Below, piece by piece: positions 16,596 to 23,958 of a stretch of DNA of 64,000 bases. A program made the position numbers and the translations under genes. This DNA comes from Bradyrhizobium betae (lineage in GTDB: Bacteria > Pseudomonadota > Alphaproteobacteria > Rhizobiales > Xanthobacteraceae): contig NZ_MZXW01000017.1 in the NCBI RefSeq assembly GCF_004123905.1, positions 124,001-188,000 on the forward strand, read 5' to 3'. Under the pieces are notes generated by a model. The model ran no database searches. It was not told the DNA's origin and saw only the letters and a program-made list of their open reading frames with translations. Within the stretch, counting starts at the first letter, position 1; every line of letters starts with the position of its first letter.

Positions 16596-17408
16596 ATGTC
16601 TGCCACCGACAAGGTTTTCGCCGGCTCGATTCCGAAAATCTACGACGAGTATCTCGTCCCGATGATCTTCGCCGTCTACGCTGACGACATCGCAAGACGT
16701 ATCGCCGCCCTCTCTCCTTCCGTGCTGCTCGAGATCGCAGCCGGCACCGGCGCGGTGACGCGCGCCGTGGCGGCGGCACTGCCGCGCGGGGTTCGCTACG
16801 TCGCAACCGACCTCAACGAGCCGATGCTCGCGGTCGCGGCGCGGCGTCAGGCGGATGATGATCGCATCACTTGGCGCCAGGCGGACGCAACGGACCTGCC
16901 GTTTGGCGATGCCGAATTCGACGTGGTGTGCTGCCAATTCGGCGCGATGTTCTTTCCGGACCGCGTCAAGGCCTACGGCGAGATGAAGCGCGTCCTGAGG
17001 GGCGACGGCACGTTCGTGTTCAACGTCTGGGATCGCATCGAGGACAATGTGCTCACGCACGAAGCGACGCTCGCGCTCGGCAAGATGTTTCCCGATGACC
17101 CGCCCCGTTTCATGGTGCGCACGCCGCACGGCTATCACGACAAGGCCGACATCAAGGCCGACCTCGAACGTGCAGGCTTCCGCGACATATCGATCGAAAC
17201 GCGATCTGAAATCAGCCGCGCGCCTTCGGCCGAATATGTCGCGACCGCGCTCTGCCAGGGCACACCGCTGCGCAGCGAGATCGAGGCCAGGGATGCCAGC
17301 GGGCTTCAGGCCGCAACTGATGTCGTTGCCGAGGCGATCCGGACGCGCCACGGGTCCGGAGCTGTCGAGGGCAAGATCCAGGCGATCGTGATTGAAGCTC
17401 GCCGATAG
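16596..17408 (+). CDS. Class I SAM-dependent methyltransferase
   Basis: A 270-residue methyltransferase of the UbiE/type 11 group. The SAM-binding motif I is VLLEIAAGTGAVTRAVA (about residues 43-59), followed by acidic residue in VATDLNEPML, motif II/III in FDVVCCQFGAMFF and LRGDGTFVFNVWD. The start ATG has GCGAGG upstream. It is monocistronic as far as can be seen, convergent with the L,D-transpeptidase gene. The methyl acceptor is not deducible. Confidence 0.9.
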   Translation: MSATDKVFAGSIPKIYDEYLVPMIFAVYADDIARRIAALSPSVLLEIAAGTGAVTRAVAAALPRGVRYVATDLNEPMLAVAARRQADDDRITWRQADATDLPFGDAEFDVVCCQFGAMFFPDRVKAYGEMKRVLRGDGTFVFNVWDRIEDNVLTHEATLALGKMFPDDPPRFMVRTPHGYHDKADIKADLERAGFRDISIETRSEISRAPSAEYVATALCQGTPLRSEIEARDASGLQAATDVVAEAIRTRHGSGAVEGKIQAIVIEARR

Positions 17409-17445
17409 TTGCAGGCTTCGGTCCGGTTCGCCGCGTGCCCGCGCC

Positions 17446-19005
17446 CTACCAGAAGCCCCGCTGCATCGGTTGCGCCGGCTGATAATACTGGTACTGGCCA
17501 CTGCGACGACGCGGATTGACGGGTTGCGGGTTCGGGTCGCGCTGCTGGAAGAAGAAGCCAAATCCGTTGCCGCCCCAGCCGTCGTCGCTCGCCATTTCCA
17601 TCGGCGGCGGCGCGGTCGGCTTGCGCGTGATGAATCCGCCCTGCGGCTGGTTGCTCAACACTGCGACGAATTCGGTGCGGTAGTTGGTCTCGGCGCTCAG
17701 CGGCTCGTCCGAGATGATAATGGACGAGCGCGGCAATGCGGTCGGCCCGATTCGATCCCACACATCCTGCGGAATGGTGATGCGGTCGAGCGCGCTCTTG
17801 GCCTCGTCCCCGTTGTCGATCGTGACCACGCTCCAGCGCAGGCCCGTATCGTTCTTCGCCATCGCCGTGAAGATATGCGTGCCGAGCGGCTGGTCGGGAT
17901 TGCGGATGGTGACGGGAACCTCGATGCTGGTGTCGAACACCTCGCCGCCGCCGTCCGGCGCCGGCTTGTGCGTGTTCCGCCGCACATAGAGTTTTTGCGT
18001 CGCGCGGCTGATGTAGACCGAGACCGGCTCGAGCGCGAGTTTTGCGTCGGTCGCCGCCTTCACAGCCTCGGTCTTTTCAGCCGCGGCCACCTTGGCGGCT
18101 TCCTTCGTCGCGGCGACGGCGTCGCGCTTCGGCTGCGCCGCGGCCTTGGCGGCGTCGAGCTGCGTCGCGGCATCCGCGGCCTTGGCAGCGGCCTTCTGCT
18201 TCAGCTCCTCGGCCTTTGCCTTGGCCTGGTCGGTCTTGGCATTGGCAACCAACTTGTCGGCATAGGCGTTCTCTGCGTCGGCGCGCGCCTTCTGCTGTTC
18301 CAGCTTGCGCAGCGAGGCCGGCAGCGAGGCAGCCTCCTTCGCGGCCGCTGATGCCGCCCTCTTGGTTTCGTCGGCGGCCCGGGTGGCCTCCTCGGCCTCG
18401 GCTGACAGCTTGCCGATACGGCCGGGCGCGGCCGCAATGGCCTCCTGCTTCGGCATGAACAGCGCGGGATGAGAGAAATCGACCGGGGCCGCGTCGTTCG
18501 GCGAGATGATCACCCGCATTCCGATGTTGGTCTTGTCGAACAGGCCTTCCGCGAAGTTGAAGGGCATGCGCACGCAGCCATGCGAAGCGGCATAGCCGGG
18601 CAGCGGCCCGCCATGCAGCGCGATGCCGTTCCAGGTGATGCGCTGCATGTTCGGCATCCAGGCATCGTCATACATGGTCGAGTGGTGGTCCTTGTCCTTC
18701 TCGACGATGGCGAAGACGCCGGCCGGCGTCTCGCGGCCCGTCGTGCCGGTCGACACCGGCGCGCGAAAAATCCAGCCGTCAGCGTCGTAGAAGGTGACCT
18801 GCTGGCTCTTGATTGAAACCACCGCCATGATCGGCTCGCCGGCCTCGCGCGGCGCCACCGCCTCGGCCGGCTGGCGCGCCTGCTTGGCCGCGGTCGCCGG
18901 GCCCATAGCCGCGAATGCGACCACCGCCGCCAAGGTCACAATTCCGGGAGGCCCCCAACGCCGCATCGCCACGGTGGATTGCGCCGTTGTCATCAGGTTT
19001 TTCAT
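17446..19005 (-). CDS. L,D-transpeptidase (YkuD) with coiled coil and second degenerate domain
   Basis: A 519-residue exported peptidoglycan-crosslinking enzyme. The signal/anchor is at residues 15-40. The YkuD domain (about 58-170) carries the catalytic motif HGGPLPGYAASHGCVRMP with H131 and nucleophile C144. Residues 190-315 are Ala/Lys/Glu-rich and should form a long coiled coil. From about 325 to 450 a second YkuD-like beta region (VYISRATQKLYVRRN, VPVTIRNPDQPLGTHIFTAM) is present without the HxGxxxxSHGCxR site. The C-terminus is Gly/Asn/Gln/Pro-rich. Likely 3-3 crosslinking or attachment of a wall protein, with the second domain in binding. No operon partner. Confidence 0.9.
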   Translation of the reverse strand: MKNLMTTAQSTVAMRRWGPPGIVTLAAVVAFAAMGPATAAKQARQPAEAVAPREAGEPIMAVVSIKSQQVTFYDADGWIFRAPVSTGTTGRETPAGVFAIVEKDKDHHSTMYDDAWMPNMQRITWNGIALHGGPLPGYAASHGCVRMPFNFAEGLFDKTNIGMRVIISPNDAAPVDFSHPALFMPKQEAIAAAPGRIGKLSAEAEEATRAADETKRAASAAAKEAASLPASLRKLEQQKARADAENAYADKLVANAKTDQAKAKAEELKQKAAAKAADAATQLDAAKAAAQPKRDAVAATKEAAKVAAAEKTEAVKAATDAKLALEPVSVYISRATQKLYVRRNTHKPAPDGGGEVFDTSIEVPVTIRNPDQPLGTHIFTAMAKNDTGLRWSVVTIDNGDEAKSALDRITIPQDVWDRIGPTALPRSSIIISDEPLSAETNYRTEFVAVLSNQPQGGFITRKPTAPPPMEMASDDGWGGNGFGFFFQQRDPNPQPVNPRRRSGQYQYYQPAQPMQRGFW

Positions 19006-19451
19006 GCCATCCTCGGTCGAAATGCCAGTCCGCTTGTGACGATCAAATGTCAGATTGCGATCTTTGAATTAAGAAATCGCAGCCGCCCTTCAAGCCGATG
19101 GCGGGAACGTCCGGCGCTCGGCTGACAAGTCTCTCATATACGACAGCCCGCACCGGCGGAAGGGTAGCCCACGGGTGAAGCTGCCCCGAGCTTCCCGCCG
19201 AACCCGCGTCAGAATGTCCGCCTTGGAGAGGGTGCGATTCCGGATGCCCGTCCCGTGGCGGAACCGGGCGTACCATTGGTCACAATCGGATCACAGATCG
19301 CCGCAGACCTCCTTGGGACCGTCCTTCGATCGCCAGCGCTTTGGCCTCGGAGCCCGCCACCTGCGATTCGGCCCGGCACGCATTCCCTGCTGAGCTCCCA
19401 TCGCCGTCCGAGCGACCATTCGTAGGGAATGCAACTACGGGGCGCGCGGAT
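19006..19451. other. 446-base intergenic region with one inverted repeat
   Basis: Holds the upstream region of the L,D-transpeptidase gene and the downstream region of the desaturase gene. Apart from the inverted repeat at 19380-19432 I see no gene, repeat family or convincing promoter. Confidence 0.5.
19380..19432 (-). terminator. Perfect 9-base inverted repeat after the desaturase gene
   Basis: GCATTCCCT (19380-19388) and AGGGAATGC (19424-19432) are perfect complements separated by 35 bases, 20 bases beyond the desaturase stop. The loop is long and there is no T-run, so a terminator role is only possible. Confidence 0.3.
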
Positions 19452-20501
19452 TCATGACACTCGGCAGCCACGCCGCGGCGGCGCAAGCGAATCCGCTGAG
19501 GTCGAGGCTGCCTCGCCAAAGGAGACGAGCCGCAGCCGTTCCTCGTCCCACAAGGCCAGCCGCACGGTCCGCAAACTCTGGAGCAGCGTAATCCGGCCGA
19601 CGCCAGCGAGCTGCGGATGGTCGCGCAACACGTCCGGCAGGCGATAGCTGGGAATTCGACTGGACAAATGATGGATGTGGTGCACGCCGATATTCGCCGT
19701 GAACCATCGTAAGAAACCCGGCAATTGGTAGTGGGAGCTGCCGTGCAGCGCAGCGTCGTGAAAACTCCAGGTCGCGTCGTGGGACCAGTACGAGTGCTCG
19801 AACTGGTGCTGGACGTAGAACAGCCAGACACCGATCGACGCCGCCAGGACGACGATCGGCAGGTGTACGAGCAGGAACGGCCCATAGCCGACCAGCCGGA
19901 TCATCGCGGCGACGAGAACCGCGATCGCGATATTCGTGCCCATTGTACTCAGCCAGGGCTTCCAGCCGTTGCGCATTATCCCTACCGGCAATCGATGCTT
20001 CAAGATGAACAAATACGTGGGACCGACGCCGAACATCACGATGGGATGTCGATACAAACGATAGAGCGTCCGACGCCATCGCGACTGCCCGAGAAATTCG
20101 CGCACGGTCAACGTATCGATGTCGCCCAAGCCCCTGTGATCGAGGTTGCCGGAGTTCGCATGATGGCGTGCATGGTTATGCCGCCAGTAATCGTATGGCG
20201 TCAGTGTCATGACACCGATGGCTCGGCCGACCCAATCGTTCGCAACGCGACCGCGGAAGAACGAGCCATGTCCGCAATCGTGCTGGATCATGAAGAGGCG
20301 GACCAGCAAGCCCGCCGCGGGCACCTCGAGCAGCAGAGCAAGCCAATAGCCGCGGTCGAGAGCGGCCCAGATCAAAGCCCAGATGACCAAGAAAGGCACC
20401 GCGGTAATCGCCAGCTCGAGGACACCGCGCGCGCTGTCGGGCTCGCGATAGCGTGCGAGCAACTGTGCCGATGCGCGGATTTCAGGCGTCCTTTGAGTCA
20501 T
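19452..20501 (-). CDS. Membrane fatty acid desaturase
   Basis: A 349-residue di-iron acyl desaturase (FADS type, DesA/DesB-like). The three histidine boxes are HDCGH (74-78), HNHARHH (108-114) and HHIHH (274-278), with four membrane spans between 30 and 230. The ATG at 20501 is used; a TTG ten codons earlier lacks support. The enzyme would introduce a double bond into membrane acyl chains. The palindrome TGAGCAATATTGCTCA lies about 122 bases upstream and recurs near other genes of this island, so regulation by the neighbouring Crp/Fnr protein is possible. Confidence 0.92.
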   Translation of the reverse strand: MTQRTPEIRASAQLLARYREPDSARGVLELAITAVPFLVIWALIWAALDRGYWLALLLEVPAAGLLVRLFMIQHDCGHGSFFRGRVANDWVGRAIGVMTLTPYDYWRHNHARHHANSGNLDHRGLGDIDTLTVREFLGQSRWRRTLYRLYRHPIVMFGVGPTYLFILKHRLPVGIMRNGWKPWLSTMGTNIAIAVLVAAMIRLVGYGPFLLVHLPIVVLAASIGVWLFYVQHQFEHSYWSHDATWSFHDAALHGSSHYQLPGFLRWFTANIGVHHIHHLSSRIPSYRLPDVLRDHPQLAGVGRITLLQSLRTVRLALWDEERLRLVSFGEAASTSADSLAPPRRGCRVS

Positions 20502-20622
20502 ATCTGCTCTGCTCCCGAACTTATCGTCCAAGAAGCACGATCATCCGCCACGGACGCCTGCGGCGGCAGCCCTGAGGTCGTGCCCCCGCGTTCTCATACT
20601 GACCCATGCCGGGATAGGCCGC

Positions 20623-20638
20623 TGAGCAATATTGCTCA
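20623..20638. promoter_or_regulatory. Site A: perfect palindrome TGAGCAATATTGCTCA
   Basis: A perfect 16-base palindrome (TGAGCA-N4-TGCTCA) in the divergent region between the desaturase gene and a zinc-ribbon miniprotein gene. Length and symmetry fit a Crp/Fnr-type dimer. A second site of the same form is at 21599-21614. Confidence 0.6.
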
Positions 20639-20678
20639 CCTCGGAGCCAAGCCGATCAGCCGGCAATTTTCGGGAAAG

Positions 20679-20694
20679 TGAGCAATTTTGAACG
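20679..20694 (+). promoter_or_regulatory. Site B: half-conserved TGAGCAATTTTG
   Basis: Left half identical to sites A and C (TGAGCAAT), right half degenerate (TTTTGAACG). It lies 41 bases from site A and about 110 bases upstream of the zinc-ribbon miniprotein start. Confidence 0.35.
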
Positions 20695-20801
20695 GAGGCC
20701 AAGCTCAGCCCGCGCCATGCTCATCGCGCAGCCGGCGAATCGGCTGTCATCGGCGGCCGCTTCGGGTTCAGCATACACCGCCACATGGGCAGGAGCTTCC
20801 T

Positions 20802-20999
20802 ATGTCCGAGATCTATGCTCGTCCAGAACCGACGCTGATTCCGATACCCCGGCCCCTCTGTCCGGCGTGCCAGAGTCGCATGATGCTGATTCACGTCGGA
20901 GCAAGTTGCGACGGTCCCGATCTGCGAATCTTCGAATGCTCCAGGTGCGGAAACGTCCACAAGATATCCGTGGACGATCCGATGAGATCAGCCAAGTAG
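20802..20999 (+). CDS. Zinc-ribbon miniprotein (paralogue of the one at 23467)
   Basis: A 65-residue protein with two CxxC pairs (CPAC at about 24-27 and CSRC at 49-52) that should bind one zinc. The ATG at 20802 has AGGAG six to seven bases upstream; the longer frame is not needed. Its plan, P-x-CPxCxxRMxLIxx, then FxCxxCxxVHxxxxxDPMxS, is shared with the miniprotein at 23467-23706, so the two are paralogues. Small transcription- or RNA-associated adaptors and stress proteins look like this; actual role unknown. Confidence 0.75.
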   Translation: MSEIYARPEPTLIPIPRPLCPACQSRMMLIHVGASCDGPDLRIFECSRCGNVHKISVDDPMRSAK

Positions 21000-21146
21000 C
21001 GGCTGAACGTTCGAGGAAAGCGGCCCCAGCACGGGGGTGCGAACCAGGGCCGCCATTCATCGGATATGATGAGTGGGCATCAGATCCGGTCGCCATCACC
21101 AAGTAACCCCGGCGACGTTCGTTCCAGGCAGACGCTCGCGGCGCGC

Positions 21147-21452
21147 TTACCAGCGTTTTCGCCAAACGCCGCCCCAGCTTCCGCCCCATCGGCTCCGACC
21201 GCGGACGAGCCCAATGATCACGAGCAGCAAGACCGCGCCGACCGCAGCGTCGATGATCTGCGCAACAATCCCCGAACCGAGATGGATTCCGAGTTGCGGA
21301 AATGCCCAGCTCGCAATGAAGGCCCCCGCTATTCCCACGACGAGATCGCCGACCAGGCCCAGACCCGTGCCCATGACGATCTGGCCCGCGAGCCAACCGG
21401 CCGCGATGCCCACAGCCAATATGACGAAAAGGCCCTCACCAGATATGTTCAT
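21147..21452 (-). CDS. GlsB/YeaQ/YmgE family stress-response membrane protein
   Basis: A 101-residue protein with three hydrophobic helices and the family's glycine pattern (ILAVGIAAGWLAGQIVMGTG, then LVVGIAGAFIASW and AAVGAVLLLVIIGLVR). The C-terminus is basic and aromatic (WGGSWGGVWRKRW), an unusual extension for this transglycosylase-associated family. Members are induced by stress in many bacteria. Site C of the TGAGCA-N4-TGCTCA motif lies about 150 bases upstream of its start. Confidence 0.87.
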   Translation of the reverse strand: MNISGEGLFVILAVGIAAGWLAGQIVMGTGLGLVGDLVVGIAGAFIASWAFPQLGIHLGSGIVAQIIDAAVGAVLLLVIIGLVRGRSRWGGSWGGVWRKRW

Positions 21453-21875
21453 TTCACGCGCTCGCCAGCGGACAGAAGAACTTCTGCCGGTGTTCAGAAT
21501 AGACGTCGGCGACGGCGCGTGATGTGCAAAATCGCTCAGATGTCGATCCTATGATCGGCGCGCGCCTCGCCACCGGTCGTGGACCATTCCATCAAAGCTG
21601 AGCAATTCTGCTCTGCGGCAACGCCAATTGAGCGATAGGGTCCCGGCTGCTGGTCCAGTCCCCCCTCGATGGGCCAGACCGAACTCGATGCCGCACTCGT
21701 GATGGACCTGCATCAGACGGTCATACGTCATCGAGCGCAAGCGAGCCGGCGAAGCCACCGCCATAATTGGTCGGTCGGGGTCGCGCGGGCGCAAGGGCAG
21801 AAGCTAGATTTGCCTAACGCGCCCGGTACCGGGCCTGCTAAACTGAGGGACCTCCAATCCGGTTTTGACGACTTC
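21453..21875. other. 423-base divergent region between GlsB and Crp/Fnr genes
   Basis: Contains site C (21599-21614). An open frame in phase with the Crp/Fnr gene runs from 21669, but it has no domain character and is more likely leader than coding. No other gene is seen. Confidence 0.5.
21599..21614. promoter_or_regulatory. Site C: TGAGCAATTCTGCTCT
   Basis: Matches TGAGCA-N4-TGCTCA with only the last base different. It lies about 147 bases from the GlsB start and 262 bases from the Crp/Fnr start, in the shared divergent region. Confidence 0.5.
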
Positions 21876-22553
21876 ATGCCGAAAGCGCCGAAAAGCTCAT
21901 TTGATCCAAAAATCTTTCTCGCCAAGGTCGGCGAAGGTAAAGCCATATTGAAATTCGACAAAAGCCAAGTCGTGTTTTCGCAAGGCGACGCTGCAGATAC
22001 CGTTTTCTATCTCCAGAAGGGGAAGATCAAGGTTCTCGTCGTCTCCGAGCAGGGCAAGGAAGCGGTGGTCGGAATCATGGAGCCTGGACAATTCTTCGGC
22101 GAAGGTTGCCTGAACGGCCATCCACTGCGGATTTCGACAACGGTGGCGATGGAACCATCTGTGATCACGTCCATCTCGAAATCCGCGATGCTTGCGACGC
22201 TCCAGAACGAACCAAAATTTTCCGAGATGTTCATGGCCTATCTGCTCAGCCGAAACAGCCGCATCGAGGAAGACCTGATCGACCAGTTGTTCAATTCCAG
22301 CGAGAAGCGGCTTGCGCGTCTCCTCCTGCTGTTGGCAAATTTCGGAAAGGATGGCGCCCCTCAGCCGATCGCGGTGCAGATCAGCCAGGAGACGCTCGCT
22401 GAGATGATCGGGACAACCCGCTCTCGGGTCAGCTTCTTCATGAACAAGTTTCGCAAGCTTGGCTTCATCAGCTACAACGGCAAGATCGAGGTTCACAACT
22501 CACTCTTGACCGCGGTCTTGTATGACAAGCCTGAGATCGTGAGGGGCGACTGA
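21876..22553 (+). CDS. Crp/Fnr-family transcriptional regulator
   Basis: A 225-residue Crp/Fnr protein. Residues 18-115 are the cyclic-nucleotide-type beta barrel (VFSQGDAADTVFYLQKGKIK, GIMEPGQFFGEGCL), 116-160 the dimer helix and 165-215 a winged helix with ISQETLAEMIGTTRSRVSFF. No N-terminal cysteines for an iron-sulfur cluster are present, so it is not an Fnr-type oxygen sensor. The ATG at 21876 gives the standard barrel start; the longer frame adds about 69 featureless residues. The recurring TGAGCA-N4-TGCTCA motif around this gene makes autoregulation plausible. Confidence 0.88.
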   Translation: MPKAPKSSFDPKIFLAKVGEGKAILKFDKSQVVFSQGDAADTVFYLQKGKIKVLVVSEQGKEAVVGIMEPGQFFGEGCLNGHPLRISTTVAMEPSVITSISKSAMLATLQNEPKFSEMFMAYLLSRNSRIEEDLIDQLFNSSEKRLARLLLLLANFGKDGAPQPIAVQISQETLAEMIGTTRSRVSFFMNKFRKLGFISYNGKIEVHNSLLTAVLYDKPEIVRGD

Positions 22554-22609
22554 GGCGGTCTGGGGCCAGAAACGCTTCGCCTTCTCCTGCAACGATATGA
22601 AGGTACCCG

Positions 22610-22837
22610 ATGAAAAAGCCGATTACGCAACCTGACGACATTGAACCGAGGACCATTCAAAGAGCCGACGTAGCACCGGCAGATGGCTTCTCACTTGTGG
22701 TCGATGGACGGTTCAAGACTCGTTACGACAGCGAAACGACTGCCCGAGAAGCCGGCGCCGAGCTGCTCGGCAGGTTCCCAATGCTGCAAATCATGGTCTA
22801 CGATGCTGCCACCGGGACGCGGTCGCCGCTGCAATAG
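22610..22837 (+). CDS. Small hypothetical protein
   Basis: A 75-residue protein, not recognised. The ATG has AAGG nine bases upstream and follows the Crp/Fnr stop by 56 bases. It contains GFSLVVDGRFKTRYDSETTAREA, which resembles short single-domain proteins that pair a two-stranded sheet with one helix (here quoted only by outline: strand 27-37, helix 42-55, strand 57-65). Possibly cotranscribed with the regulator. Confidence 0.6.
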   Translation: MKKPITQPDDIEPRTIQRADVAPADGFSLVVDGRFKTRYDSETTAREAGAELLGRFPMLQIMVYDAATGTRSPLQ

Positions 22838-22923
22838 ATTCTCAGCCGCGCATCCGCAACGGGCCACTGGCGCCCTGCTTGGGGTGTCGCGGTGGGCTTG
22901 CACGACGTTTCGCGAATGCGCGA

Positions 22924-23262
22924 TCACCCTCGCTTGGGACGAGCGGACGGTGTGTCGGAGATGATCCGGCGCAGGCGGATTGCTTCCGCAAAGTCGTCCG
23001 TTGGCTGCCATTGCGGCCCGGGACGCTTCTCGGGCTCGTCAGGTTCCGGTTGCCCCTGGACGGAGAGCAGCCCTTGGCTGCCGCGATCCAGACGCTTGTC
23101 GGAGCCTGGCGCGTTGAGCGTATGGCCGACCAACTCACCCGAGAGACGATAGATGTTGTTTCCCTTGAGATCGTAGACTTTCTTTCCGCCGAGGTCGAAG
23201 ATCGATGTGCCGTTCAGGACGCCGGCGCGGATTCCCTTGTCGTTGAATATGTATCCGCTCAC
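22924..23262 (-). CDS. 4-fold beta-flower-like small protein
   Basis: A 112-residue protein whose N-terminal half is built of short repeats of the form (I/V)xDxxG followed by hydrophobic residues: GYIFNDKGIRAGVLNGT, IFDLGGKKVYDLKG, NIYRLSGELVGH. This is the pattern of the 4-fold beta-flower fold, a small domain of unknown function. The C-terminal half (55-112) is polar and probably disordered, ending in basic residues. It sits in the same minus-strand tract as two other small genes. Confidence 0.7.
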   Translation of the reverse strand: MSGYIFNDKGIRAGVLNGTSIFDLGGKKVYDLKGNNIYRLSGELVGHTLNAPGSDKRLDRGSQGLLSVQGQPEPDEPEKRPGPQWQPTDDFAEAIRLRRIISDTPSARPKRG

Positions 23263-23308
23263 GACACATCACCCATCGACGGCGTGTTGGTACGCCAGTG
23301 ACAGGCTA

Positions 23309-23452
23309 TCAAGTCGCACCCCGGACTTTCGCCTCTTCCTCGGCCAGGCGCTTCAAGAGCCATTGCCGCCGGACATCGTCTTTGGCCAGATCGATCTGCC
23401 TTCTGAAGATTTTCAGGTTCTCGCGATGAAGGAATTCTTCCAAGTCTTCCAT
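23309..23452 (-). CDS. Small charged helical protein (47 aa)
   Basis: Too short for a usual ORF scan. From the ATG at 23452 the frame reads MEDLEEFLHRENLKIFRRQI and continues to a TGA at 23309-23311 as a strongly helical, Glu/Arg/Leu-rich chain ending LAEEEAKVRGAT. Short proteins with a MxDLExFxHREN start are widespread in Bradyrhizobium and Rhodopseudomonas, from memory. It begins 14 bases after the zinc-ribbon gene stops, so they are likely one operon. Function unknown. Confidence 0.65.
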   Translation of the reverse strand: MEDLEEFLHRENLKIFRRQIDLAKDDVRRQWLLKRLAEEEAKVRGAT

Positions 23453-23466
23453 TCGGGGGCACTCGC

Positions 23467-23706
23467 TTAGTTCGGCGACCTCAAATCATGACTGGCGAGC
23501 CAGCGCGCCGCGGTGGATTTCATGGGATCGGTTTCGACTGCGGTAGCGTGAACGTGATGGCAGCCGGCGCACGCGAACGTTCCGATGTCAAACGCGGATG
23601 AGCCGGGAATCCTCACCAAGCTCATGCGTTCGCCGCAGTTGGGACAGCTCGGCCGCGGGTCTGATACAAATGACGGAGCGGATGAGCGGGAATGTTGCAA
23701 TTCCAT
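23467..23706 (-). CDS. Zinc-ribbon miniprotein (paralogue of the one at 20802)
   Basis: A 79-residue protein with CPNC (about 21-24) and CAGC (about 44-47). The ATG at 23706 is preceded by GAGGG at seven bases. It shares the spaced plan CPxCxxRMxLxxI ... FxCxxCxxVHxxxxxDPMKS with the 65-residue paralogue. A palindrome with the same CAATATTG core as site A lies about 110 bases upstream (23816-23829), hinting at common control. Role unknown. Confidence 0.72.
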   Translation of the reverse strand: MELQHSRSSAPSFVSDPRPSCPNCGERMSLVRIPGSSAFDIGTFACAGCHHVHATAVETDPMKSTAARWLASHDLRSPN

Positions 23707-23815
23707 CGATGCACCCTCGAAATCTGGCGGGAGCATTACAGCACTCTCTGTCACCGATAGATGCCAACAAGGGGCGGTGATATCGCCAGCATGAGCCGCC
23801 AGGTCCGAAGTTACT

Positions 23816-23829
23816 GGTCAATATTGACC
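23816..23829. promoter_or_regulatory. Palindrome GGTCAATATTGACC
   Basis: Perfect 14-base palindrome upstream of the zinc-ribbon/47-aa operon. It shares the central CAATATTG with site A (20623-20638) but has different outer arms, so it may be a variant site for the same or a related Crp/Fnr protein. Confidence 0.45.
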
Positions 23830-23958
23830 GCTCGAACAAAATCAACCTCCGCCGGGAGCCTGGCCGGCCGTACGCTTCCGGCGGAAACGAGCCATCGCCA
23901 AGCCAAGGCGCGCTTCCAGAGCTAAAGACGGCGAGCCGAGCCTCGTCAGACATCGCGG

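Noticed and set aside
21669..21875. 69-residue N-terminal extension of the Crp/Fnr protein
   Set aside because: No domain character, contains no conserved Cys, and the ATG at 21876 gives the usual barrel start; kept as leader.
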